NCBI RefSeq assembly: GCF_022201045.2
Contig: NC_068557.1
Span: forward strand, 25,583,501 to 25,647,500
From: Citrus sinensis
Taxonomy: Eukaryota; Streptophyta; Magnoliopsida; Sapindales; Rutaceae
DNA length: 64,000 nucleotides
Direction: 5' to 3'
Made by a program: the position numbers and the translations under genes
The notes under the pieces: model-generated
What the model was told of the DNA's origin: nothing
Seen by the model: the letters and a program-made list of their open reading frames with translations, nothing else
The model's database searches: none
Part shown: piece after piece, positions 36,881-50,767 of the stretch
How positions within the stretch are numbered: position 1 is the first letter of the stretch
How the letters are laid out: each line of letters begins with the position of its first letter

Positions 36881-39800
36881 TTTTTTCTCTCTTTTAAACT
36901 TACACGATAGTTGCAAAACAATGAAATTAAGGGTGTATCACCGAATTCACTTTAGAAGTGCTGTTACTTGATAGCTTCTAGCAATATGAGAATCCATCAT
37001 TTTTCAGAGAAGCATCTACACTATTACATAATTTGCTCTACGTAAGATTAAACAGCACTTTTTAAAGAAGCATTTGTGCCTTTACTTTGCGAAGGTTCTC
37101 GTGATAGCATTTGGCAATTGGCATGGCTTCTTAAGGTAATATTTATCTTGTACTTCTTCACTAAGAACTCCACTTGTTTCTTTAATCATTTTCAAAAAAG
37201 CGCTTAAATAAAAGTGCTTTTAAGTAGATGACAACCAAAGCACTGTCTGTAATGAGAGGGTAGAATAGCATCACTCCAACAAAGTTCAAAAAAGAGGGGA
37301 AAAAAAAAGAGTCAAGGACACTCGCTCCATTAAGTAGAATATGGCAAGAATTTAGTCTCTGCACGTTTTTGGTGAAAATGAAATGTTGATTAGATAGCCA
37401 AAAATTTGACACAACGAATGAACGGAGTTCTATCAATCTATGCTTTCAAGATTCCTACCTCACGTGAAACTTTAGCATTTGATGCAATAATTCTTTTCCC
37501 CCCTGAGGATGTGTATAACTTGCTGATTTTGACTGAGGAGCTTTATCAAATTCTTTAGTAACTCAGAATGAGATACTTGGATGGTGGATTAATTAGACAA
37601 TGAGTTGATGACCAATAATTGGCCTTTTTTTTAACTTGATATTTATCAGAAGATTCTTGTATAGGATCATATGATTAAATTGGTTGTAACCCTTCGTTCT
37701 CTCCGCTTTTTCTTCCTATAATCCTTCGCTTCTGGGTGTGCCGTTGTACACACATGCGTAAATGAATCTTTCCAAACTTCGTTTTTATTGTTTAATTCTC
37801 AATCTTTTGTGTTGGAAGTTGGATTATTTATAAACTAACACAAGGATTAAGACATTAAGACTTTACTTGGTCCTAATTAAATCAAACTGATGTCCAAAAA
37901 CGTCGTTGTTGCTTTATCTCTTTAACATGGCTAGCTAGAAAGAAAGCTCAGTCTAGGCTAGGCTTGTCAAAAGCTTATTTGACCGGGCTTCTTTTCCACT
38001 TATAAGACAAACCAGTCAAAATCTTAAAACTACCTTTGAATAATTGGTTCAATTTTCTAATCATATAGGGGATATGCTCTCATCCACCTAGACAGATTTA
38101 TAAAACAAAACCGTTTTACAAGCCTCGATACCCTTTGGTTTTTATTTATAAGTTTATCACGACTCCGAATGGATGAATATGGAAATCTCCATATGTGCTT
38201 GATCTCAGTTACCTCCCCATGCAACTAATACGATGGGTATCCCGTTTAGGTTTAAGGTGTTTTTTTTGGATTCACAACTATAAGTCGAAGGTTCAGATTA
38301 GATTCATTAAATTTGGCCCAATTAAGACACAGAGTAAAATATAATTAGATTTAGCCGCGAGGTAAAGGTGAACTAATTATATGGAGGTGGTAAAATGGAT
38401 GGAGCATCTGGGCATCTACGAGGCTGCCAAACCAGGATAATTTAATTATTCAGCTCTAAAAATTCTCTGGCAGTTCTGTTGCTTAATTAGTCTACTTTTT
38501 TTTGTTCTGATTCATTTAGCTCAAGCATGTACCATATTGTAAATGCAGATTTCTTTTCCAAATTTAGCTGTATCTTGTTATGTAGTCTATATATTCAATA
38601 AGTCAAGATTTGATTCATTTGAACGTTGAACGCAGTATCTTACCTAACGCAGAATTAAATCCCATCCACCTGCACTGTATTTGCGCAAGCATCTAATTCT
38701 CAGATTTTTTTTTTTTTTATCAAATAAATTAGTTTTTTTGATTTTTTTTTACAAAACCCATCATATGGACTTGGTGTTTGAGCGAATGTAATGTACCGTA
38801 GTAAAATTTTTCGTTAATGGAGAAATTTTAAAGGCTTTTCCCAACATGAAAATGTGTCATTGTTAATAATGGGGTTTCATCACTTTTTAAGTATTTCAAC
38901 TTGAGATAGAGCAAACTAAATGAATGATGTCGAATTCCACTCGTGTGTCTATCAACTTTGCACCATGATAAAACCAAGAAGTCACGAACTTCGATTTCGT
39001 TCATATACCAATGACATAAAGTGTATCTACACTTAAAGTTTAGGATTTTTTTATTTAGCTTTTGTGGTTCACAGTGCATGATTTGATATCCTCGGTGGCA
39101 TTTCATAGGACCTATTACTCAAAAAGCTAGGCCTCTAGGGTCCAAAAAGTTTAACAAGACATTGGTCTCCTTTTAGACTTTCGAACTTCAATTTAGCTTA
39201 TGACTTACACTCAAAAGTTTCTAATGGTTGTGGGTTCCCAAAATTCTTGACTCTTAAGACAGATGGAATGATTTGGGGCGTTAAAAATTGTATTGAATGA
39301 GGCTAGCAATATGCAAAATTCATCAGGCATTTACTTTGAAGGTGGTATATGGAACCCTGTATATCTTGGCATCACAGCATGTAATTCCCCCTTTTTTGTT
39401 CCTTTCCTTACTCCCAACTGCCCCAAAGAAGTGTCCCATAAATGTAATGGAAATTTTACCAAACTAATTATTTTCATCAATTTATTATTAAAACTAGCTA
39501 TGTAACATAATTAGGATCAAATTACCCTTAAAACAAACTAACTAAATCTATTTGATAAAACTCTACTCCATAAAATTTCCTCCAACAATTAAATGTAAAC
39601 TCCACAAAACTCTTTCCATTTCACTTATCATCTCACATGCATCAAAAGACAATTATTACATAGCATTGAAGACAAAATCAATCAACCAAAAAAAAAAAAA
39701 AAGGGATTAAGAAGGAATTAAGTTAGTATTTTTAAAATTTAGATTGTAAGATTAAGTGAGTTTTATGTATGATTTTTTATAGAAACGAATGTCTTTGTTA

Positions 39801-41542
39801 ATTTCTATTACAATGTGGGTAGACATTTATTTGTGTAAATCCATGACTTAGGTAAAATCTAACGAATTTTTGTTTCAAAATATAATAGAGGAAACTTAGA
39901 TTGCAGGTGATAGAAGCCATCGCCTAGAATGTGAAAAATCTCTCACGGGCAATGGTCTCCATTACTTGGGCGACAGCAGCCATTGCTCGCACTTCACACA
40001 GGCAATTGTCTCCATCAACTACAAGAGTTGGGCAAGAGTTGGATAAACTATGAAAAAACTCTGATTGGATAGTGAATGTTATTATATGTATGAACTCTGA
40101 TTGGATAAACTATGAAAAAACTCTTGTATTGTAATTACATCACCTAAGGTTACAATCTAAGCCCCTTTGATGCCGTCTCTACAAGCTTAAGCTCCTTTGA
40201 TATGACAAATATTATAATAATATTTAAACAAATAAAAAAATATACATTTGAGACATCAAGGCGATAGATTCTATTGTTCATGTCAAAGTAGGCAATGGAG
40301 CATTGGCAATAGTAGTCATCGCTCTCATTTCACCCAAAACCAGTGCTAAGATGTGAAAAAAAAATGAAATAAGTTTAAAATTCATCTTAGTAACTTTTTT
40401 GGTATTAAAGGGGCAATAATTAGGGAATAACTCTGCAAAATTATTGAGATAATTAAAAAATTCTTAGACGCATTTTAACAAACACCTAATGTGTCATATT
40501 TTACAAGTATTAATCTTTAAAAAAACTTTGAATTGTTCGTGCCAATACATATCCTAGTGCTGCTATTCTATCAATAATAATCCATGAATCAATTAAGACT
40601 TGTGATAGTGTGAGAGAGCCATACCTTTGAGTTGAAGCTAATCTTTACAAGATTGTTATTGCAAGCTTTGTTGCTGACAATGAGGGTTGTGGTGGGCAAT
40701 GCAGGAGATTTGGGCGATTCAAGTGATTTGGGCTATGGTCTTGGGCAATGCACTGTTTATTTGGATATGGTTACTGGTTAGTTTATTTTAAGATAATTTG
40801 ATTCAAATTGAGTGTACGTGGTTATTATAGTAAGAAATTTTATTATATAAATAATAGTACTGATTTAGTTCAAAATCCTAAACTTTATTTATTAAAGTTT
40901 AGTAAAGTTATTAAACTATGTGATTTAATAACTTTCACAGTTATTACACTATTAAATCACATGTTTTAATAGTTTTCTTGGACTTTAATAAGTCCAGAAG
41001 CATGAATTGAACATTGTCATATAATTAGTTTTGATAATGAATTTATGAAAATGGGTAAATAGGTAAATTTTCCAAATATAATATCTTAATAAGTTGTCAA
41101 TACCCTCTCTCCATTTCATTTACGTGACTGCCCCCACTAGAACTCTTCTCGCTTTTAGTTAGTAATTGGAGGGTTCAAGAAGCAAATTATTCGATTTCCT
41201 TGTGAACACTTGCATCGATTACAACCAAATAAAATGATAGACAGTCTTCATCAATCCATGTACTACTTTCAATTCTACTAAATACACATCTCTTCAAAAT
41301 AATAATCACGTAGGTTTCACAACAATAAATCAAATTCATATATAGATGATTGGTTATACATATAACACAGCCTTAGCCGAAGCAAACCCAGAAATATATA
41401 TTTAAATAAGAAAAGAAAGAAAGTCTTTCAACTATAATGCTTGACTTATCGGATAACTATTGAATAACAAATGATAAATATGTGAGTGGGCCATCCTATT
41501 CTAACAATGCCACCCTATCTTTGTGCTCATCTCTGCTTATGC

Positions 41543-42692
41543 TTACTCCCTAAGCTGCCATATGTCATCCATGCTCCACAAAGCATCTGACATGTCATTG
41601 GACATCCAATCAGCTTCAGCCATCTGGCATTCGGACGAGGATATGTCATAAGAGCTCATTTCTGCTATTGGATCAGTTAGACTGTAACCTTCCATGTCAA
41701 AGCCACAACAGTCCACATAGTAACTGTCGTTTGGGACTATTTGGTTGCTGCAGACATTGTTGCCATACGCATGTGGACTTGTTGGCTGTTGAGTAATTCC
41801 AGGCTGCTGCAGCTGTGAGATTTTTGAAAAATCTCCAGGGAAAAAGTTAGGGCTAGTCTCTGAACTTGAGTTTTCATTAATGGTTTGATTTGAGTTGTAA
41901 AGTATTGTGCTTGGCAGAGGGGATAATGTTGATGACGAAACAGAAGGGATAATAGAAAAGTTGGATGATTGAGCACTAGAATTTGTCAAAAGAGTATTAG
42001 GAGAAGCAGAATTCTGCTCCATCTTTTGCAGCAATCTTGGCATCCAATAACATCGAACAGCTTCGAAAAATGTCTCACTGTTAGACTCAATATTAAGCTG
42101 GCGAGCTTGTTTCTGCACCCTTGTTCTCCAATAATTCTTGATTTCATTGTCTGTTCTCCCAGGCAGACATTGTGCAATTTTTGACCACCTAAAGTTGCCA
42201 ATTAACATCGCATAATTAAATTCGATTAGAACTTCATCAACAGAAAAGAAAAAAAATTCCGACTCTAGTGTTGTACTGTATAATAGGGATATTAATTTAC
42301 CTGTTACCCCACTTAGAATGGAGTTCAAGAATCAAGAACTGCTCCTGTGGAGTTAGGTTCCCGCGTTTAATGTCGGGTTTCAAATAATTTAGCCATCTCA
42401 ATCTGCAACTCTTTCCAGTTCTTTTGAGTCCTGAAATTATAAGTCAGGCCAATTAAGTAACTAACATATATAACAGACATCATGATGTACAAAACTTTTA
42501 TGCATGTATTTAGTTACCTGCACATTTAGCTACCATATTCCAACGACCTTCGCCGTGTTGATGTATGTAATGAGTAAGAAGTGTGTCTTCTTCAAGAGTC
42601 CATGGCCCTCTTCTCAGCTCTTGTTGATCTTCTTCACTGGAATTGCACTCTCTCTTTGTACCAGCAGCCCTTGCTGCTCTCATTGTGTGCAT
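41543..42692 (-). CDS. R2R3-MYB transcription factor, subgroup 20 type
   Basis: Three minus-strand exons, 42518-42692, 42301-42430 and 41543-42188, give 316 residues. Splice sites are GT-AG and the two introns fall at the usual R2R3-MYB positions. R2 spans about 27-78 ([27 protein letters not shown]) and R3 about 81-129 ([31 protein letters not shown]). WMPRL at 150-154 matches the WxPRL motif of subgroup 20, which includes MYB2, MYB62, MYB78, MYB108, MYB112 and MYB116, regulators of stress, jasmonate and phosphate responses. The C-terminus is acidic and ends [11 protein letters not shown], a likely activation region. Which subgroup member it is cannot be told by eye. A TATA box lies upstream at 42903-42911. 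Confidence 0.94.
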
Positions 42693-42902
42693 TTTTGTGT
42701 CCTACGAGGTTTTTGTTGGTCAAGGCTAGAAGCAAGCGAGAGAGTAGAAACGGGCAAAATGAGAGCGAATGTGAAACCGGTAGCTAGTAATAATAAACAA
42801 TCATTTAGGATAGCTACCTAGTTCAAACAAACACTACAGAAAACTGGAAAAAGAAAATACATAAATAACCCAAGTTGGCGTTTCTCCACAAACTCTTCCT
42901 GC

Positions 42903-42911
42903 CTTTATATA
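42903..42911 (-). promoter_or_regulatory. TATA box of the MYB gene
   Basis: TATATAAAG on the minus strand, about 210 bp before the start codon. Confidence 0.6.
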
Positions 42912-45900
42912 CAAAATAAGATGGAATTTTAACACATGCAGTTAGATAGTTTAGGTGGCAAAAGCTAAGCAGCAGTCACGTTATTAGGACCAATCTACAG
43001 TCATATAATGACATTATAATAGTAAAAGACATCAAATAGGAAACATTCAAAGTATTTCCTTTCATCATTAATAAAAAAGAAGGAAATTTATCCAAAGATA
43101 GTCGTATATCATTGGCATAAGTTTTTTTTTTCCAAAAAGAGTGGGCCCTTTTCCTTTATATAAATCCCACCAACTGTACATACGATACCAATTCCAATAT
43201 ATTAAACTATACAAAGACAGTGAGTGTAGTATTCTTGGAAAATAATTCACCAAACAGACTCGTTCTTGTTTATTGAACTTAGCCCTTTTTACTTATGCGA
43301 ATGATATACAATTGTCATAAAAATTTTAGTGAAAGGTTCTTTCCCTTTAATGTGAAATAACGGCTAAGTTCTGGTTTGTTGTAAATATCTGAATAGTTGG
43401 AAAAATTTGAACAATTTAAAATTAAAAAAAAAACTAAAATTTGTACCATTGGGTCCGTGGCCAAATAACAATAACTCATGCCTTTCAACATATTCAAGCT
43501 CCCATAAGAGTTTACTTTCTCAAAATTTATAATAGACATATTTCCTTACATATTTATGGGAGTAGAATTTTGAGCTAATGCTCAATAGACCTTTAGAATG
43601 TAATATATATTACCAAGTGTACGTATCTAGATTCCCAATAAATTCTAAATTATAAGGTGTAGGCATATTGTAAAAATTTTAATAAAAAACAAAATAAAAT
43701 GATTCTTGCTACTTTATCCTTTCTAAATTAACTTTTATTTTTCTTTCAAGAGAATCATAATCTATATTATTTAAGGGCGGCTTTCGTAAAAACAACTGCT
43801 AAACAGTGAATACTTCTAGATGCTTATTTAAGCTTGTGAAATGGAAACTACTGTGTGCTATAATATAATATTAATTATCAAACAGTACAAAGTTTGAAAT
43901 TTTAAGTTCCCTTTAGATTTATGTGCAATCAACTCATCGTCAACACGTGTATAATGGATCTTGAGGTTGATGTTTAAATAATCAAATGATTTAAACTGTT
44001 TAAAGCCATAGGAAGAGGAAGAAAGATGCATACTTTGACGCTGAAATAATAATAATTTAATGAATTGGCTTATGGGGGAATGATTCTTTCAAATTCCATT
44101 TCCTTGTTTTTCTAGATTCACTTTAAAGAAACGTGATTGACTGAACAAAATATATTATAAGCTAAACTGCACAACTAAACGTGGAATTATAGGGTTCACA
44201 CAAAGTAGGGCGGCATTGAAACATGTTAGAAAATCTTGCAACAGTGAGGGCATACATTTTGCATATAATCAAGATCCAACAGTGTTATTTCCTATGTAGT
44301 TCTTTATTTCTTCAAACTCATGAAAGTATATAAAAGCTTTTAGCCAAAATTGGGAGGATTAGAAGATCACAACATCTATTAAAATGTTGATTGCACAATC
44401 ATAATTCAATGTTTATGTTAATAGTGCAGCAAAGTTTGACTGTCTAGTGTCTACATTGATTGTTTTCTTCATATTCAGACTAATCGTTTATTGAAGGCAT
44501 GATTTAGACTAACTAAAGATAGGGCTAGCTAACCAAAATTTTATGTGGTCTTTAGAGGAGCTATCAGATCATCATAATGTTGTGTTTAGGAGCAGGACCA
44601 GAACATGAAATCACGAGGGGCCAAAAGTAATATAGCTAAACTTTTGGAGTCAAAGTGCAAACATGCATATTGTTTGAGGAAAAATTTACAATTTCTAAAG
44701 TAGTAGGGTCAATTGTAAATATCCTTCCTTTCTTTTTTTTGCGTTGAGTTGAGTTGTGCTGTGTGGGGGGGGGCCTGGGGGCCGGATTGTAATGGATGCA
44801 GAGGAGATATAAGAACTGTAGTCATTACCATAGCTTCATCCCTGATTTTGTTCATGATTTTTTCTTTATTTTTTCAGACCACTTTAATAGATGTTTTTGT
44901 ATACAATCATATAACAAATAATTAACGTAGATTGAGTTGTTCTGATGTAGTCAATAAATGGGAAGATCAATTCATGTTTATGTTCAAGCTAATTTAATTC
45001 AGTTTACACCTTTATTCTAATGTTAGTTATAGTTAAAACACAAGAGTTGATATAAAAAGTCGATTTTTTTTTTTATTTGAATTATACAGAACAAAAGATA
45101 GAAATCCTTGCTTTAGATGAAGTTTCCAATTAGCAAACGAATTTAACCAATTATGTTATAACTTACTTTATGGAGAAAGATAAAATAAATATGCATGGAA
45201 ACTGCAAGTATAAGGAAAGTTTGGGGGGGGGTTGTTAATCGGAGGCTTAAAAGGCGACGATAAGATGAAAAAGGTGAAAGTATAAGCATCAATTGTTGAA
45301 GGGACTTGTTTAAAGAGAGTTCACGCGCAAAGGATAAGAAATTTCCATATTAAGTATGAAATGGCTTTGTAAGTGGTTGAGATGCCTTTGTCACTTGACC
45401 ATTTTTAGATGTAAATGCCAAGAACTCCTCATGTGGTGGCTCTTGGTACATGTTCAACCTGCATTTGTGCTCACTTATTGTTCGCACGATGAAGTGGTTG
45501 AAATTAAGGCAATTACATTTAAAGTGTTATCCTAAATGCAAGAAGCCTGTTGACAAATTTGATCTGAAGGGAGAAGGCTATTTCCCTATCTATGATCAAA
45601 CTTATCCCCCATTATCTCACTGGCCGATCTTGACCCCTATTATTTTGAGATCATATTTAGTATTGAGAATTTGACTCGATTTTCTTTTTAAGATAAAATT
45701 AAGTTTAAAAGGGTGGAAATGATTATTTCGTTCTTGATAGTTATTTCTTCAATTTTGATATATATTTGAGCATCTATAAATAACATTATATTATAACACA
45801 AAAAGTTATAAGATTCATACAATATGTAATATAGAATGAAAATTTTGCATAATAAAAAAAAAATAAAGAGTAGGATTATTTGCACTCTAAAATTTACTAT

Positions 45901-48338
45901 AAACACTCAAATTTTAATACATATTTTATTATAAAGATATCCTTCATGTAATTTACTAATAAGAACAATTAAATTTAAGTATAAAATGTTATTAATCTTC
46001 ACACCATTTAACACACTCATCCAATCAAATTATCCTATCAAAAACCCTAATACTGTCCTCAACTTTAAATTTAATTCATCATTGAATTAAAAAAAATGAA
46101 ATTACTTGAGATTTAACAAATACTCAACCTGCCATCTAGAAGAATTGAAAAAGAAAATTGTGTATGCCAAAATTGCAGTTCCCTCCCAAAAACAAAAGAA
46201 AATGCAGTAAAAAGAAATGTAGATACTAATATATAAATTCGGCTCCAGTTAAGATAGCTCTAAAATGGTATCTCTGATACAGATTTCTCTTTTGAAAGGG
46301 AGATTAATTCATGTTTATTGAAAGAAGTAATATCTTATTAAAAGAAAGGGTTGAACGTCTTCTTATAAATAATACAATCAAAGATTGACATTCTCTTCTT
46401 TTCATTATTCTCTTCATGTATCTTTACAATTCAAAAAATATTCAATCTGGGAGAGGGTTGTTTGCATGATTGTACAAAAAAATAAAGATAATGAATTAGA
46501 TTCTCTGAGGACTACTTTGGTATTTGAAAGAGTGTGTGGACTAAAATTTAATTTTTAAAATTTATTGAATGAGTGTGTAAAATAAAAGAGCATATTCAAA
46601 GTATATTTTTAGAGTGTAATTAACAAACCCCACCCAAATATAACAAATCCTAAATCTAAGCAGATGTTTGCATATTAATTGTAAAATACGCATATTCGCA
46701 CTGGAAAATTTCTAATTTTGTACAACATAAAATTATAATATCTTATAAGTTAAATTATAAGTCATGTGTATGTCGTCCCTACAAGTGAATAATACATCAC
46801 TAAAGCTGCAGTGAGCGTGCATGGTTTAATTGGTTTGCATATTTGGCAAGTTCATTTCAATTCTGTCAATTCATTTTGGTATTGACATCAGTGGTGTGAA
46901 ATCTTGGTCAAAAATCTTTGTAGCTGTGAAGCACTCACCATCATTGCTGCTGTTTTGATCTCAACTTAAAAACATTAAACAATCATTTAATAGGTGAAAT
47001 CTGAGTAGTATTTTTCATCACACTTGCTTGTCCACGATGAACACCGATAAGAGTCAATGAAACAAGCTCTTTTTTTCATAGAATTACTGTGGCATGTCTT
47101 CGTCGCTCCGTGGCAATAATGATGTTAAGGCATTGGGACAATTTTCTTGGTGAATTATTAAATCTAATTTGAAAGTCGCAAGTGAGCATAAAGACTTAGT
47201 TCCAGCAAATTAAGGAGCTACACATATTTCGGTGTGTTTTCATAGACTTTTGGGCAAAGTTTGGTAACTATAGAAAGACCAGAGAAGAAATTTAGAATGT
47301 GATGGGCTGGCATTCACACTCCTCAAGTCAAGATTGAGAGTCCAAAGCAGCGTTTCAGCCCAAAGTATATATAGCCAGACTGCTGCTGTAAGACCAAGAG
47401 AGCAAGAACAAACCTTTTTGTTTTTCCTTTTTCGTTCCAAATTTTCTATTTGGTTGCTATAAAATAATTTTTTTTCTTTTTTTCTAAAAGAGTAATGATA
47501 TAGTCATAAATTCTTGTATAAACTTATCTTGTACAAACTGATGTGGCATGATAAAATTAGTTGAATTAAATATCTCTTGATCCACATAATTTATTTTTAT
47601 TATTTTATATTTTTATTCAACCAATGAATTAATGTCATATCAGTTTATACAAGATAAATTTGTATAAGAATTTGTAGCTCTATTATCACTCTTTCTAAAA
47701 ATGTTGGATGCCTGTTAGCGTCAGAGGCTGATGAAAACAACAAGGAGTAATATCAGGAATTTCAATTATAATCCATGTATTTAAGACTTAATTATGCACG
47801 ATGTAATCGTCACATTAGTCAATTATTAAAAAAATTAACATGATATGATAATTAGAAATAAGTTTCCTTCAAGGTTCAAATGTTGAAAATAAGTGGCCAC
47901 AAACCACAATACTTTTTTTGGTTCAAATTCATGCTTGCCCGGCCCAAATTCACGCACATTTGGTGGGAAGGAAGCTGGGATGCATGTACCAAAACCCAAG
48001 TCCTAACATTCTTTTTATTTTTTTAACATTTTGTTTTATTTGCACCCACTCTTTCACATATTTAATTTGTTGTTGCCATCCCTTTTCTGGTAGTAATTCA
48101 AAAATATAGCTTTTTTTTTTTATTTGAAAATGTTTGCAAGTGGATATCTCTTTTGCATTAGCCGGCCCTTCATAAAATGCTTTTGGCTAGTTAGAATTCA
48201 ATCATGTAATTTATTTAAAATTAATAATAAATCATTGGACACACCGATAATAATTAAGCTATAATTGCAAGCCACGGATTTCTTAGAGAAGGAAGAAGTT
48301 TGATTTCATTTTTTATCATTAGTTTATTAAGGGACTTA
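42912..48338. other. Intergenic DNA upstream of the MYB gene
   Basis: No gene is recognised. A frame at 45450-45674 has no known domain. About 45865-46628 may be another inverted-repeat element, since its ends share 'ttgcactctaaaattta'-like text in opposite orientation. A G-run at 44765-44773 lies beside a phrase 'ggagcaggaccagaacatga' that looks like a dispersed-repeat remnant. A J-family MITE is at 47490-47691. Confidence 0.45.
47490..47691. mobile_element. J-family MITE, copy 1, with perfect 9-bp target duplication
   Basis: A 202-bp element starts GAGTAATGATATAGTC and ends with the inverted counterpart (reverse complement GAGTGATAATAGAG). The terminal repeats extend about 60 bp and include TCTTGTACAAACTGAT and its inverted partner. 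It is flanked by identical TTTCTAAAA at 47481-47489 and 47692-47700. A 9-bp duplication and long terminal repeats fit a Mutator-like MITE. Confidence 0.85.
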
Positions 48339-49441
48339 GGCTCTATTTGAGATTGATGTGTTGTAACTTTTAAGTTACAGTTGCTGTGAGAAAAAAAAAT
48401 GTAATTATGAAATATAAATTAATAATATATAGCAAATATAAATTTTAAATATTAATATGACAAAATTATTAAATATATAATAGATTGTTCATCATACAAG
48501 TAAAAAATTCATATTAACATAAGTAAAAAATTCATATCAACATAACTTCCAAGCTATGACAGCTGGTGTTTACCAAACACTTTAATATTATAACTTTTAG
48601 GGAAATTATCATAACACTAGCTCTGTTTTCTCTTATGTTCATCTAACCACCACAAAATTCTAACATGTTCTCTGCCCACCTTTCTTTTTAAATTTGTATC
48701 AATTAGCCACTTTTGTACTAACACCGTTAAATAATTTAAATAAAATGATAATTTTACCCCTAAATAAATTAAAAGACCATTTTATTTTATAAAAAATTTG
48801 AAAAATAAAAAATTATAATTATAAAAATACCCTTAAATTTAATAAAAAATAAATTCCAAAATTAAAATTTTTATTTTTTAATAAAAAAATATAATTATAA
48901 AAATAATTACAAAATTTTTGGATATAATAAAAATCTCCTAAATTATTAAAATTTTGAGATTTATTTTTAATAAATAAATTCAGTTATTTAATAAAATTTT
49001 GTGAAATTATATTTTTTAATAAATTAATTCAGTTATTTTTTATTAAAATTTTCCAAAATTAAATTTTTTTAATAAAAATAATTATTAAAATTTTACAAAA
49101 TCTAAATTTAATAAAAATAAGTTGAGCACCTCTACTTGGGATTTATTTTTTTATTAAAATTAGGGGTATTTTATAGTTACAATTTTTTTATTTTTCAAAG
49201 TTTTTATAAGATAAAGTGATTTTTTAATTTATTTAGGGGTAAAATTTTCATTTCGTTTAAATTATTTAATGGTGTTAGTGCAAAAGTGGCTAATTGATAC
49301 AAATTTAAAAAGAAAGGTGGTGCAGAGAACATGTTAAAATTTTATGGTGGTTGGATGAACATAAAACAAAATAGAGGTGGTGTAATGATAAGTTCCCTAA
49401 CTTTAAGTTACAGCTACCCAACCTCAATATCAAATGGACCC
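48339..49441 (+). mobile_element. Tourist-like MITE (M1), copy f, split by a foldback element
   Basis: The left part (48339-48599) and right part (49398-49441) together make one M1 copy beginning GGCTCTATTTGAGATTGA and ending CAATATCAAATGGACCC, with TTA on both sides (48336-48338, 49442-49444). The 798-bp foldback interrupts it at 'taacttttaagttacag'. The left part also has a small internal duplication of 'aagtaaaaaattcatat'. Confidence 0.82.
48600..49397. mobile_element. 798-bp foldback (MULE-like MITE) nested in an M1 MITE
   Basis: Both arms are about 260 bp and pair over nearly their whole length: the left arm starts GGGAAATTATCATAACAC and the reverse complement of the right arm starts GGGAACTTATCATTACAC. 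They share long exact blocks such as AACATGTTCTCTGC and ATTAGCCACTTTTG. Flanks are taactttta (48591-48599) and taactttaa (49398-49406), a 9-bp duplication with one change. It encodes no protein. Transcribed, it would fold into a very long hairpin, a potential small-RNA source. Confidence 0.87.
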
Positions 49442-50767
49442 TTAGTATATATCTTCCCATCCCAAGTTAGAGAATTTTAGTCTTTAGAGTCAATCAAAAT
49501 TTTGGATATATTATGTAGTTCTCACCTCTCTTTCATTAGGTGAATAATTAAATTTCCTAGCTAGTGGCTAGTATGTATATGATAATTTTGTTTTCAAATT
49601 TATTTGACAGATTCATCTAATTTTAAAGTCAATTTTGGTTGCACTTTCACATTTTTTAAAATATTATAATGAAATTTGATGTTAAAAAATTACCATGCAA
49701 TGTTAAGTTTTGTTCGTTTAATTTAATTAGAGTGATTTCATGTAATTGTCGGTAAGTCGCTCCATAAACTTTTTATCCCAATTCAATATTTTGTTTCGGT
49801 TAGCAACTTTTTTTTTAGCTTTTATTATTAATTTCTTTATTGTTAAAATTAGATGATTTTGGAATTTGAATGAGTGTTGGCCTAACCAAATGTCAATAAT
49901 CAAAGGGCAAACAATTCGTGGTTTCGATTAAAACCTGTTAATGAGGATGTGGACAGTCTCCACGCATCCCATAAACTTTTCACTTTAGGGCAAAATTTTT
50001 GTCAATGTGCTGAACCATATCTACCCTCTAGTTCCAACAAATGAGGATGGTTTGGCATTGAAAAAATTCAAACTTGACATTAAGAATCCGCAATCTTTAA
50101 ATAAACTTGCATGCAAAGGAGACATAAGAATCATAGCCCCATTTCACAAAATATTGCTTCATAAATTGCTTAGTTAATAATATGCTATTCTGGGTCGTTA
50201 AGAATTTCAAAATAAAACTGCCAATCAGAGAAATTGTGGCATTATTCCTTTGGGATGGATTTTCAAGAGGCCTATACACATAGAGGGTTTTTGATCCTGA
50301 AAATCTAGGGCATGCAATAGATGAACAAAAATTACTGTTTTAAACAGATTTTTCTCATGATTGTAAAACAACTCTTTAGATTGTGAGCACCCCACAATGG
50401 CCATATTATAGGTACAAATTATTGCAAACTAAATGGAGAGATAGTTCAAGTTGAAAATGAAGGCATTTGGAATTAAGATTAGAACCAGAATTATCATTGA
50501 AATATGAAAGACAAGAAAGCCTTGAAGAGGAGAAAAAAGTAACCCTGCTATGCCCAAGCTAGATATGGACATGTGACCTATGCGGAAGTGTAGGAGTCAC
50601 AAACTTGTGCATATTGACAAGACTGTACGTGTTCTTGATGAGAATCTATTAACGTAAGGTCATTAGATTAATGATTATTTAACACAAATACACAATATGA
50701 TCAAAGTCTATTTGATGCTTGAAAATCGCAATTTTATCAGTTAGATTACAAGGCAGATCACAAAGGC

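Larger units (their letters stand above)
35732..41542. other. Intergenic DNA
   Basis: Contents: GlnRS 3' UTR (first 150 bp or so), a G-rich low-complexity block with a duplicated segment (35990-36250), a SINE (36530-36880), then about 4.6 kb with no gene. Near 39.9-40.75 kb several GGGCAATG-like words recur. Small frames (37182-37436, 38828-39106, 39293-39505) show no domain. Confidence 0.5.

Noticed and set aside
45450-45674. 74-codon frame in gene-free DNA
   Set aside because: It has no recognisable motif, no splice context and no relative that I know.
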